Of a stretch of 64,000 nucleotides of DNA, positions 17,610-26,155 are shown one piece after another; positions within the stretch are counted from its first letter, which is position 1, and each line of letters begins with the position of its first letter. This stretch comes from JAPKYZ01 sp033763835 (GTDB taxonomy: Bacteria > Acidobacteriota > Terriglobia > Bryobacterales > Bryobacteraceae). Under the pieces are notes generated by a model, which saw nothing but the letters and a program-made list of their open reading frames with translations, was not told the origin of the DNA and made no database searches. The stretch lies in assembly GCA_033763835.1 (NCBI GenBank), contig JANRJS010000026.1:1-64000 (forward strand), read 5' to 3'. Both the position numbers and the translations under genes were made by a program.

Positions 17610-18691
17610 GCTTGCGCTCCCAAGCGTTTCAATAAAGACAAATGTTTGCGAAACGCTTCCCACACAGTCAGATGTTCCCGGTAGGCAACGCCGAACTCGC
17701 GCGCCGTCTCCCTCACTATCGGTGTGAGTTTCGAGTAGTGAACGTGACAGACGTGCGGGCAAATATGATGCACGATGTGATGATTTAGTCCGCCGGTAAA
17801 CCAAGACACAACGGGATTGCGCGTCGCGTAGTCGGCCGTCGTGGCGAAGATATGGTGCACGAACGGCTGGTACTGCCAACGATCGGAGGGAAATGACGTT
17901 TCCTCAATGACGTGCGACGTTTGAAACACCACCACGCTCACGAGGCCCGCGATCATATGCACCAGCAGGAAGGCCGCCATCACCCAAGAGGCCGGATAGC
18001 CCCCCAATAGCATCGGCGCGGCAAGCATCGTAGACAGATAGAAGATCTTCCCGGCGAAGAAAATCGCATAGTCCTTTGGACGGTGTTTCGCGCTCTTGAA
18101 CGGCTCTTCGCGTGGGAACAGGAGATATTCGAAATCCTTCATCAGCATGTAGTCGAGCGAAAACAGACAATAGAACGGCGCGGCATACCAGCTTTGGTAG
18201 CGATGCATGGGACGCCACGGCGCGGCGGGCGAGAATCGCAACAAGCGCCGGCCGAAAATCGCTTCGTCGCGCCCGAAAACATTGATCACCGAATGATGCC
18301 CTTCGTGATGCAATATGCGCCAAATATGCGAACTGACGCCCGAGGCGTCCATCAATAGCGACAGTAGTCGATTTACTTGTCGCGAACGCGACACCGCGTT
18401 GTGATTGCTGTCGTGCGTCACGTTGAGAAGCAGAAATAGCTGGGCCAAACCGCACGTTACATATGCCGTTACAAAGGCGGTTACGGAGAGGTGGAAAACG
18501 AACAAGGACGCATACGCCGCCAAGAGCGTCCCGATGCCTACGGCAATCTTGACCGCCATCGCCGCGTCTCCTTTCGGAGAGATCCCACGTTCCTTGAAGT
18601 AACCGTCGAGACGTGCACGCAGAATGGAGGCGAACGCCGCAGAGTCCGTACGCGGGGGCGCTAAGGCTGCTGCGGTAGCGCTTCGACTCAT
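17606..18691 (-). CDS. membrane fatty acid desaturase, first gene of lipid operon
   Basis: A 361-residue di-iron desaturase with His boxes HDSNH (93-97), HHEGHH (128-133) and HHIVHH (304-309). Hydrophobic segments flank residues 50-90 and 210-260, the normal topology with boxes facing the cytoplasm. There is no fused cytochrome b5. A strong AGGAGG ribosome binding site (18697-18702, minus strand) sits five bases before the ATG, in contrast to the following seven genes, which depend on overlapping or abutting starts. It is the promoter-proximal gene of the eight-gene operon. Confidence 0.94.
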   Translation of the reverse strand: MSRSATAAALAPPRTDSAAFASILRARLDGYFKERGISPKGDAAMAVKIAVGIGTLLAAYASLFVFHLSVTAFVTAYVTCGLAQLFLLLNVTHDSNHNAVSRSRQVNRLLSLLMDASGVSSHIWRILHHEGHHSVINVFGRDEAIFGRRLLRFSPAAPWRPMHRYQSWYAAPFYCLFSLDYMLMKDFEYLLFPREEPFKSAKHRPKDYAIFFAGKIFYLSTMLAAPMLLGGYPASWVMAAFLLVHMIAGLVSVVVFQTSHVIEETSFPSDRWQYQPFVHHIFATTADYATRNPVVSWFTGGLNHHIVHHICPHVCHVHYSKLTPIVRETAREFGVAYREHLTVWEAFRKHLSLLKRLGAQA

Positions 18692-18866
18692 CGGATCCTC
18701 CTGGCGCGGCGTTCTTTTTGACGCCGGCGGGCGCGGTCCGAACGCTGGACCGCCGAAAACATTTTGTTCCGGCGCTGTCTCATGCTAGATTAATCCGGTA
18801 TCGCTTCGGAAGCAAGACAATTGGTACTTCCGGAGCGCTTCGGCGGCGGCTTTTCGCGCTCCTTCC
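18692..18866. promoter_or_regulatory. divergent promoter region of lipid cluster
   Basis: 175 bases between the start codons of the desaturase operon (minus) and the methyltransferase/monooxygenase pair (plus). It must contain promoters for both directions and the AGGAGG site of the first desaturase at 18697-18702. I see no strong -35/-10 pair; a weak TTGTTC with TAGATT about 16 bases later points toward the plus-strand genes. A GCTTCGGAAGC palindrome lies near the plus-strand gene. Confidence 0.5.
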
Positions 18867-19661
18867 ATGCTCGGCATTTTCTACCACGCGATGCACCGCG
18901 CCTATCAAGGCGTCTTCGGCGAACAGCATATGCTGCACTATCCGCTGTATGAAAAAAGCGGCCAGAGCTTGATGGAAGGCCAACGGCGCTTCACGGATTA
19001 CTGTTTGTCGTTCCTGCCGCCGATCGACGGCAAACGTCTGCTCGAGGTCGGGTGCGGCAATGGCGTACAGGCGAACTACATCCGTGGCGCGTACCGGCCG
19101 TCCTATGTGTACGGGATCGACATCAGCGAGATGCATATCGGTCTCGCGAAGGATGAAGCCAAGCGTCAAGGATTCGCCGCGATCGATTTCGCCGTGGACG
19201 ACGCGCAAGCTTTGCGGACTGCGGCGGACGAGAGTTTCGATCTAGCTATTTGCACGGAAAGCGCGCACCACTATCCCGATAAAACGCGATTTCTCGCGCA
19301 ACTGAAACGCGTGTTGCGGCCCGGGGGACGCTTCGTTATCGCCGATTTGCTGCGGCGGGACGGTAAGCCGCCCAGCGCGATCGAGCGCAAGATGTTCCTG
19401 TATCACTGGGGGCGCGAACACTACGACCGGGCGCTGGCGGACTTGAAGTTTAACGTCGTCGCGCGCGAAGACTTTACCGACAAAGTTCTACGCGCTTTCG
19501 ACGCCACCGAAGGCTGGTTCGCCGAACGTAACGGGGCGAGCTCACCGATGTACTTTCTGGGCCGCGTCTTCGGGCAGGGATTGATCAAGCTGTATACCTA
19601 CCAGTTGACGCACTCCTTGCAATACTTCGTGATTGCGGGCGAGAAGCCGCCGGCCGGTTAG
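18867..19661 (+). CDS. class I SAM-dependent methyltransferase
   Basis: A 264-residue methyltransferase with motif I LLEVGCGNG (residues 58-66), an acidic strand end (YGIDIS), a motif near SFDLAICTESAHHYPD and the post-motif RVLRPGGRFVIADLL typical of UbiE-like small-molecule methyltransferases. The N-terminal 50 residues are tyrosine- and His-rich, as in lipid or polyketide methyltransferases. The monooxygenase start follows four bases after its stop. It is divergent from the desaturase operon over 175 bases and probably methylates the same product; C-, O- or carboxyl-methylation cannot be told apart. Confidence 0.88.
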   Translation: MLGIFYHAMHRAYQGVFGEQHMLHYPLYEKSGQSLMEGQRRFTDYCLSFLPPIDGKRLLEVGCGNGVQANYIRGAYRPSYVYGIDISEMHIGLAKDEAKRQGFAAIDFAVDDAQALRTAADESFDLAICTESAHHYPDKTRFLAQLKRVLRPGGRFVIADLLRRDGKPPSAIERKMFLYHWGREHYDRALADLKFNVVAREDFTDKVLRAFDATEGWFAERNGASSPMYFLGRVFGQGLIKLYTYQLTHSLQYFVIAGEKPPAG

Positions 19662-19665
19662 CGGG

Positions 19666-21135
19666 ATGAGCGGCGCTCAACGGTCCGAGGTCGCAATCGT
19701 CGGCGCGGGATTCGGCGGAATCATCGCGGCCCTGGCGCTAAAAGACGCGGGCCGGGATTCGTTCGTCGTTCTCGAGCGAAGCTCGGAAGTCGGCGGCGTG
19801 TGGAGAGACAACCGGTACCCAGGTTGCGCTTGCGACGTTCGCTCCCATCTCTACTCGATTGAGACTCGCCCGAATCCAGACTGGTCCTCGTCCTACGCGA
19901 GCCAGCCGGAGATTCTCGAGTATCTGAAGGGTGTCGTGCGCAACGACGGGTTGCGAAGCAAGATCCGCTTCAACGCGGCGGTCGAGGAACTGCGCTACCG
20001 CGAAGCCGAGGGCGAATGGGAAATCTCCATCGCCGGCGGCGCTCCAGTACGCGCGCGCGCGGTTGTACTCGCCACAGGCCCGCAAAACCGTCCGGCGCTC
20101 CCTAACATTCCGGGCATCGAATGTTTCGAGGGCCTGTCGTTCCATTCGTCGGCTTGGGGCGACACGGAGAGGCTGCGCGGTAAGCGAGTGGCCGTCGTCG
20201 GAACGGGCGCCAGCGCCATCCAGATCGTTCCCAATATCGCGCCGCTTGTTTCCGAGTTGCATGTTTATCAGCGCACGCCCGCCTGGGTGATGCCTCGCGG
20301 CGATCATGCGTATAGCCCGCTCCGGCGCGCGGCGTATCGCCAGATTCCCGGCCTTCAGAGCGTATCCCGGTCGGCGATCTATTGGTCGCTCGAGTTCTTC
20401 GGCCTCGCGTTTCTCGGGAACCGGTTGATTTACCGCGCGCTTGAAGCGGTGGCCCTTCGCAAACTGCGCAACGAAGTGCGCGATCCAGAGACGCGCCGCA
20501 AGTTAACCCCGAACTACGCCTTGGGATGCAAGCGCGTTCTCGTATCGGACGATTTCTATCCAGCGTTCAATCGCCCGAATGTTCACTTGATCGCGGAGCC
20601 AGCGGAGCGCGTGACGGCGCGCGGCGTCGAGACTCGCGAAGGCTTTCGCGAGCACGATGCTATCGTCTACGCTACCGGTTTCAACGTCGCCGATACGGAA
20701 GGCTATTTGCGAGTGGTGGGCCGCGGCGGGCGGATTCTGGCGAGCGAATGGAACTCGAACGGCTCGCAAGCGTACCTCGGAATCAATGTCGCCGGGTATC
20801 CCAATCTGTGTCTGTTACTCGGACCGAACTCCGGCCTCGGCCATTCCTCCGCGCTGCATGTCATGGAGTCGCAGATGCGCTACATTCTGCAATATCTCGA
20901 TACGCTTCGGTGCACCCCAGGCATGGCTCTCGACGTTCGCCCGGAGATCCAAAATGCGTATTGCGAAAAGCTGCAACTCGGCCTCGCACGCACCGTCTGG
21001 GCGTCCGGCTGCAAGAGTTGGTATATCAACCGGGCCGGACGCAACAACACGCTCTACCCCGGCTTGACCGCCGACTATCGCCGGGCGACGGCCCGTTTCG
21101 ACGCATCTCACTATTCGCTAGAACGTCACGCGTAG
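19666..21135 (+). CDS. flavin-containing monooxygenase, Baeyer-Villiger type
   Basis: A 489-residue FAD/NADPH enzyme. The first Rossmann motif is VGAGFGG (12-18), the second VGTGASA (178-184). Between them FEGLSFHSSAW (154-164) fits the Baeyer-Villiger monooxygenase fingerprint FxGxxxHxxxW, although the next residue is Gly where Pro or Asp is usual. An internal ATG at 19666, four bases after the methyltransferase stop, is chosen as start. Such enzymes turn ketones into esters or oxidise soft heteroatoms; here a keto-lipid is the likely substrate, by context. Its last 18 bases overlap the convergent TonB receptor gene. Confidence 0.9.
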   Translation: MSGAQRSEVAIVGAGFGGIIAALALKDAGRDSFVVLERSSEVGGVWRDNRYPGCACDVRSHLYSIETRPNPDWSSSYASQPEILEYLKGVVRNDGLRSKIRFNAAVEELRYREAEGEWEISIAGGAPVRARAVVLATGPQNRPALPNIPGIECFEGLSFHSSAWGDTERLRGKRVAVVGTGASAIQIVPNIAPLVSELHVYQRTPAWVMPRGDHAYSPLRRAAYRQIPGLQSVSRSAIYWSLEFFGLAFLGNRLIYRALEAVALRKLRNEVRDPETRRKLTPNYALGCKRVLVSDDFYPAFNRPNVHLIAEPAERVTARGVETREGFREHDAIVYATGFNVADTEGYLRVVGRGGRILASEWNSNGSQAYLGINVAGYPNLCLLLGPNSGLGHSSALHVMESQMRYILQYLDTLRCTPGMALDVRPEIQNAYCEKLQLGLARTVWASGCKSWYINRAGRNNTLYPGLTADYRRATARFDASHYSLERHA

Positions 21136-24100
21136 TGCGAGTTGCAAAATGCGCGGGTCCTGCGCGCCCGTGATCCGCATGAAGTTCGCATTGTTCTGCG
21201 CGCCGTTCGGTCCGTTCAGATTCACGCGATTCAGCGCGTTGAACATCTCGAAGCGGAAGAACGTGTTCACGCGTTCGTTCCACTTAAAGTTCTTTACCAA
21301 GCCTAGGTCGACATTCGCGAGTCCGGGATTGAAGAAGGTATTGCGTCCGAGAGTGCCGTACGTACCCAACGCGTTGGGCGCGAATGCCGCCTTCCGCAGG
21401 TATTCCGTCACCATCTGCTGGCGAGTGCGCTCTTCGGTGAAATTCGGATCGCCGATCAAATCCGCGCGTTGACCGCCGATTCCCGTGCGCGCGTTGTCCA
21501 CGCCGCTCGTGACGCTGAACGGCTGGCCGCTGTAAAGGTTCACAATGCCGTTCATGCTCCAGCCGCCGAGAAAGAATCGCGCCACTCCGGCTTTGGGCGA
21601 CCAGGGAAGGTCCCAAATACCCGAGAAGTTGAATACATGCGCGCGGTGAAACTCGGAAAGCCCCTTATCGAACGCCTGGCTCAGCGTGCGCGTTACGCCG
21701 GTTAGCTTGTTTTGCGACGTATCGTCGATCGCCTTGGAGAACTGATAATTCGCAAGCACGGTGACGCCGCCCGAGAACCGGCGCTCGATATTCCACTGCA
21801 GCGCGTGATAAGTGGAATTGCCAACGCTCTCGATGATCGGCGTCGCGCCGAGGGCGGGCCCCAGCGGGCGGCGTTGATTCGTTGTCGCGGTGGTCGCGCC
21901 GACGGCGTAGATCGCGGGGTTGAGTTCCCTGCCCGTACCCAAACGGGTTCCCTTCGACGCCGCGTACGATGTCCGCATCACGAAGCCGCCCCAGATCTCG
22001 CGCTCGATCGTCAGATTCCAGGACTGCACATAGGGATTGCGGAAGTCCGCCGAACTCACGAACTGCGAGGAGAACTGCGGAAACACGACGTTCGACGGCG
22101 GGTTCAGGGAAGCGGGAAACGGATTCGTCGTACCCGCCCAGGGGTTGTTGAAGTTATTGTTCGCGTTGCCGAACACGGTGACCACCGTGCCGAATGGCGC
22201 TTGATTCGCCTGGCTGTTGGTCGCGATCGTGTTCGACCAATCGAAGAACACGCCATAGCCGCCGCGGACCGACGTTTTGCCGTCGCCGAAAACGTCCCAG
22301 GCGAATCCGAGACGTGGACCGAGGTTGTGCCAGATTGTCGGCACGGTACCCCTGGGGACGGTGGGATCGCCCGCGAAAATCACGCCACGCGGTGCATTCA
22401 CGTAGCGCGTCGATTGCTCGGCGGGACGCCACACGGAGAGTTTGTCGAGCGAATCGGTGTAAGGCAAGTAGGGCTCCCAGCGCACGCCGAGATCGAGCGT
22501 GAAGCGCTTGGAGACCTTCCAGGAATCCTGCACGAACATTCCGAAGCGCCGGATCTGCGTGCCCTTGTACTCGCCGATGCCCTGCGTGAGGGAGTTGAAC
22601 CGGCCAGTGACGAAATCGGCGAGCGAGTTGGTAGTGAAGGGCGCGGCGCCATTGAAATTCCACTGGCCGTTCGCGCGGAAGTTATTCACGATATCGTTCG
22701 TGCCGTGCGCGTATTCGCCGCCCATCGTCAATTGGTGCTTACCTTTGGTCCAGCGCAACGTGTCGAGATACTGGAATTCGTTCCTGGGAAACGAATTCGT
22801 GTCGCCGGTATCGATCCGGAAGTAGCCCGCGATATCGATATCCCACTTGATGATCGGGTCGTTGTAGTAGTTGAGGCCCAGCGAAGCGAGGCTGCGCTCG
22901 GGCTGCGGCGGTACGAAGAATCCGTCGGTGCGCGAGAAGCTGAACAGCGCTTGATTGATAAGCGTCGGCGTGAAGCTGTGCGTATCGGTGATCGAAACGC
23001 TCTCGTTGATCCATTGCCCGCCGCTGTTGCGTTCCAGATAATTCGAGGGATTCAAAAACGCGGAGGCGCTCGCCCAGGACCGGTAGTAGCGCCCGGAGAT
23101 GCGATTGCGGTCGTTGATCTGATGGTCGCCGCGGGCGAGCACCTGATCGTCGTTCGAGTTGTTTGGGGCCGCCGTGAAAATCGTGTTGCCGGACGCGGGG
23201 CTAGGAATAAATCCAAGAATCGTACGAGCGGCGGCGTTTAGTTGCGACGCGGGAATGATATTGCCGGCATACGGCTGGCCGGTGCCGGGGTCGCGGATGG
23301 TACGCGGTAATAGCGCGGAGAAATTGCCGTTCTTCTCCGCCTCGGTGGCGACAACGCGCTGCGCCGAAACCGGAGTCCGCTTGATGATCGTCGATTGGTA
23401 GGAGGCGAAGAAGAACGTCTTGTCCTTGCCGTTGTAAAGCTTGGGCAACACCACCGGTCCGCCCAGCGTCACTCCGAATTGGTTGCGCTTAAGGCCGTCC
23501 TGCAACTTCGCGCCATTCACGATCGGCGAGAAGTAGTTCGCGGCGTTCAGCGCTTGGTTGCGCAGAAACTCTAACGCCGAACCGTGCAGTTCGTTGGTTC
23601 CCGATTTGGTAACCGCGTTGACAACGCCGCCCGATTGCCGCCCGAACTCGGCCGAGAAGTTGTTGGTCTGCACGCTGAACTCTTGCAGCGCGTCGGGATT
23701 CGGCAAGGGGCTCGGCGCGTTCGAGTACACGTCGTTGTTTTGCGCGCCGTCGAGCACGAAGTTCGTCGCGTTCGACCGCCCGCCATTTACGGAGACGGGA
23801 ACCGTGCCGGGATACGTGGTGCCCGAAGTGACGTTCGCGCCGGGATCGCTGACGACACCAACCACCAGCCGCATGAGTTGAGTGGCGTTACGACCGTTAA
23901 GAGGAAGCTCCTCGATGCGTTTTTGATCGACCACGGCTTTGAGCGTCGAAGTAGTAGTGTCGACCGTGACCGCGTTCGCCGCAACGGTGATCGTTTCCGT
24001 GGTCGCTCCAACGCCCAACCGGATATCCAGGCGCGCGATCTCGTTCACTTGCAGGCGAACGTCCTTGGCTTCGAACTTCTGAAATCCACCCGCCTCCACC

Positions 24101-24330
24101 AGCACGTTGTACTCGCCGACGGGAAGATTCCGCAGCCAGTAGACTCCGTCGCTATCGGATGTGGCGGTGAAAACGGCGCCTGTGCCCGAGTTGCGGGCCG
24201 TAGCTTTCGCGTTCGGTACTACACCACCGGAGGTGTCCATCACCGTGCCCGTAATCGATCCGCTGACGTTCTGTGCGAGTGCCGCAACGCCGCCTGCCAA
24301 AGCAAGGCCGAGTGCAACGACGATCTTCAT
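21118..24330 (-). CDS. TonB-dependent receptor with carboxypeptidase-regulatory domain (Oar-like)
   Basis: A 1070-residue outer-membrane protein. A signal peptide (1-19) precedes a carboxypeptidase-regulatory-like domain (GSITGTVMDTSGGVVPNAKA), then a plug domain with ELPLNGRN and FVLDGAQNND, then a large barrel ending in an aromatic strand (LALRVTF). This Oar-like architecture is greatly expanded in Acidobacteria and usually linked to import of glycans or other large substrates. It lies directly downstream of the bicupin and Gfo/Idh/MocA genes (22 bases from the latter) in the same direction, so it may serve the same glycoside module. A purine-rich ribosome binding site precedes the ATG. Confidence 0.94.
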   Translation of the reverse strand: MKIVVALGLALAGGVAALAQNVSGSITGTVMDTSGGVVPNAKATARNSGTGAVFTATSDSDGVYWLRNLPVGEYNVLVEAGGFQKFEAKDVRLQVNEIARLDIRLGVGATTETITVAANAVTVDTTTSTLKAVVDQKRIEELPLNGRNATQLMRLVVGVVSDPGANVTSGTTYPGTVPVSVNGGRSNATNFVLDGAQNNDVYSNAPSPLPNPDALQEFSVQTNNFSAEFGRQSGGVVNAVTKSGTNELHGSALEFLRNQALNAANYFSPIVNGAKLQDGLKRNQFGVTLGGPVVLPKLYNGKDKTFFFASYQSTIIKRTPVSAQRVVATEAEKNGNFSALLPRTIRDPGTGQPYAGNIIPASQLNAAARTILGFIPSPASGNTIFTAAPNNSNDDQVLARGDHQINDRNRISGRYYRSWASASAFLNPSNYLERNSGGQWINESVSITDTHSFTPTLINQALFSFSRTDGFFVPPQPERSLASLGLNYYNDPIIKWDIDIAGYFRIDTGDTNSFPRNEFQYLDTLRWTKGKHQLTMGGEYAHGTNDIVNNFRANGQWNFNGAAPFTTNSLADFVTGRFNSLTQGIGEYKGTQIRRFGMFVQDSWKVSKRFTLDLGVRWEPYLPYTDSLDKLSVWRPAEQSTRYVNAPRGVIFAGDPTVPRGTVPTIWHNLGPRLGFAWDVFGDGKTSVRGGYGVFFDWSNTIATNSQANQAPFGTVVTVFGNANNNFNNPWAGTTNPFPASLNPPSNVVFPQFSSQFVSSADFRNPYVQSWNLTIEREIWGGFVMRTSYAASKGTRLGTGRELNPAIYAVGATTATTNQRRPLGPALGATPIIESVGNSTYHALQWNIERRFSGGVTVLANYQFSKAIDDTSQNKLTGVTRTLSQAFDKGLSEFHRAHVFNFSGIWDLPWSPKAGVARFFLGGWSMNGIVNLYSGQPFSVTSGVDNARTGIGGQRADLIGDPNFTEERTRQQMVTEYLRKAAFAPNALGTYGTLGRNTFFNPGLANVDLGLVKNFKWNERVNTFFRFEMFNALNRVNLNGPNGAQNNANFMRITGAQDPRILQLALRVTF

Positions 24331-24352
24331 GGGGAACCCCTTTCCTTAGCGC

Positions 24353-25390
24353 CTACGACAGCATGCCGCAAGCTTCGAGCAAAACCTCGTGTGTCATCAA
24401 ATCATGTTCCGGGGTGTAAGTGGGAACGCCACTCTTGCGGATCACGCGCGCGAGTTCCGCGAAATCGGGCGTATACGGCAAACCCGGCGGCGGTGGCAGT
24501 TCGATCGTCTGCTCGCCCGGCCGGTATGGACCCGCGTTGGTCTTGAGTTGGACATGCAATCGCACGGGCGCGAACGGTTGCGCTTTCGCCGATCCGTTGG
24601 TTCCCAGCACCTCGACATAGCGATGGCTGTTGCCGTGCGGATCGAACCCCGCCAGCGAGATTTCGGCGATCGCCTGCGGGTACTCGAGCACCACCAGCGA
24701 GTTGTCCGCGAGTCCATCTTCGAGTTCGCCGTGATGGCGAATGAAGCCGTTGACTCGCACCGGTTTGCCGAGCAGCGCCGTCGCCCGGTCGATCAGGTGG
24801 CAGCCTTCGGAGAACATCATCCCGCCGCGATACTTCGCCAAATGCTTCCGCTCGTCGGCGAGAATCGGTTTGTCGATCGACGCCCGGAATCGATACACGC
24901 GGCCCAGCCACCCACGCCGCACGGCCTCGAATACGGCTTGCATGCCCGAGTGGTAGCGCCATTGGTAGCCCATCTGCACCGTACGCGTCCGCCGCGTGGC
25001 GTCCTCCAGGAGTTTGCGCAGACCGGCGAGATTCGCGCCCGGCGGTTTGTCGAGATGCACGAACTTATTCGCGTCGATCGCACGTTGCGCGAGTTCGAGG
25101 TTGGTGGCCGCGTCGGCGCACTCGATCGCCACCATCTCGATCGAGCGGTCCTGCAAAACGTCCTCGATGCGCAGCCAATTTGCGTCGTCGAACGCCGGGC
25201 CGTTCACCGGGTCGCCGTCGACGCGGCAAACACCGGCAAACTTGTATTCGGTCATACTCCGCAACGCGCGATGCTTGCTGCCCGCGTGCCCGTGCCCCGT
25301 GCCGATCATCGCCGCGCGAATCGGCGGTCCCGGACCGATCGATACGGGAACCGTTTGCGCCGCCAAGGCCGCGAAGCTCCGGCGCGTCAC
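24353..25390 (-). CDS. Gfo/Idh/MocA family oxidoreductase
   Basis: A 345-residue NAD(P)-dependent sugar oxidoreductase. The nucleotide-binding start is atypical (AAMIGTGHGHAGSKH), then the family's HLDKPPG motif (EKP-like, Lys catalytic) near residue 121 and the substrate-domain EGCHLIDRATALLG motif with its conserved His. An N-terminal TRRSFAALAAQ stretch resembles a short Tat signal. It overlaps the bicupin stop by four bases (ATGA). It is similar to the enzyme at 28135-29121 (both have GHGH-type N-termini), so the two are probably paralogues oxidising related glycosides; the exact sugar is unknown. Confidence 0.9.
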   Translation of the reverse strand: MTRRSFAALAAQTVPVSIGPGPPIRAAMIGTGHGHAGSKHRALRSMTEYKFAGVCRVDGDPVNGPAFDDANWLRIEDVLQDRSIEMVAIECADAATNLELAQRAIDANKFVHLDKPPGANLAGLRKLLEDATRRTRTVQMGYQWRYHSGMQAVFEAVRRGWLGRVYRFRASIDKPILADERKHLAKYRGGMMFSEGCHLIDRATALLGKPVRVNGFIRHHGELEDGLADNSLVVLEYPQAIAEISLAGFDPHGNSHRYVEVLGTNGSAKAQPFAPVRLHVQLKTNAGPYRPGEQTIELPPPPGLPYTPDFAELARVIRKSGVPTYTPEHDLMTHEVLLEACGMLS

Positions 25391-26130
25391 GGCGCCTCCA
25401 CATGAATCAGTTCGGTGGACGGAGCGTCGCCGATTACTTCGATCTCCGCCGCGCCCCGCACAAAAACTGTGTCGCGCTCAGCCGCCGTTTGCACGATCCC
25501 TCCTTGCTTTACCTTTATCGCGCCGCGCCACACGAACAGGACCTGCTCGCCCAACTCGCCGTTGACCGCCCGGAACGATTCGCCCTTCTTCAACTTTCGA
25601 TGCGACCCCGTCGCGCGCATCGAACCTACGGCGGCGTTGGTGAACGCGCCGTTCTTGCCCCGAAAATCGACGTACTTCACCGCGCCAGGCGTGATGATGC
25701 CTTTCGGCGCTTGCCCCGTTTTTTTCGAGTCGCGCGCGCCGGAATAGAGAATCAGGTCGGGCGGATTCTGGAAACTGATCATCGTCGCCGTAGCGGTACC
25801 CGCCGTCACCGTGCCGTGAATTTGTCCGGTCGGAACGAACGCGCACTCGCCCGACTTGAAAAGGCGCAGCGAATCGCCCTGCCGCAGATTCACTTCGCCG
25901 TCGAGCACGAGAATCGTGTCGTCCGAGTAGTCGTGAACGTGCTGCGCGAACTCCGCGCCGGGCTGCGAAACGGAAAGATTGAGCGTGGTCTTCTTCGCGC
26001 CCAGCCCCGGATGCACGATCCGGCGCGAGGTCACGTCGCCCATGCGAAACGGGTCGCTCGCGGAGAATGGAATCACCCGCACTTCGGCGAACGCGGCGCT
26101 CGCCGAAATCAATGCCAGAACGGTCTTCAT
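25387..26130 (-). CDS. exported cupin-domain protein (bicupin)
   Basis: A 247-residue protein with signal peptide MKTVLALISASAAFA and two cupin-like halves. The first carries HVHDYSDDTILVLDGEVNL and a later QIHG, giving the His/Asp set of a metal-binding cupin. The second half (SHRKLKKGESFRAVNGELGEQVLFVWRGAIKV) lacks most metal ligands. The start at 26130 was chosen for the signal peptide; the open frame extends upstream into the divergent gene. It is coupled to the following Gfo/Idh/MocA gene. A sugar-binding or isomerising role is possible, but no activity is demonstrable from sequence. Confidence 0.8.
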   Translation of the reverse strand: MKTVLALISASAAFAEVRVIPFSASDPFRMGDVTSRRIVHPGLGAKKTTLNLSVSQPGAEFAQHVHDYSDDTILVLDGEVNLRQGDSLRLFKSGECAFVPTGQIHGTVTAGTATATMISFQNPPDLILYSGARDSKKTGQAPKGIITPGAVKYVDFRGKNGAFTNAAVGSMRATGSHRKLKKGESFRAVNGELGEQVLFVWRGAIKVKQGGIVQTAAERDTVFVRGAAEIEVIGDAPSTELIHVEAP

Positions 26131-26155
26131 CGCGCCGATGATATATCGGAATCGA

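Noticed and set aside
21712..23241. 509-codon open frame antisense to the TonB receptor
   Set aside because: Shadow of a clear receptor gene; Arg-rich with no motif.
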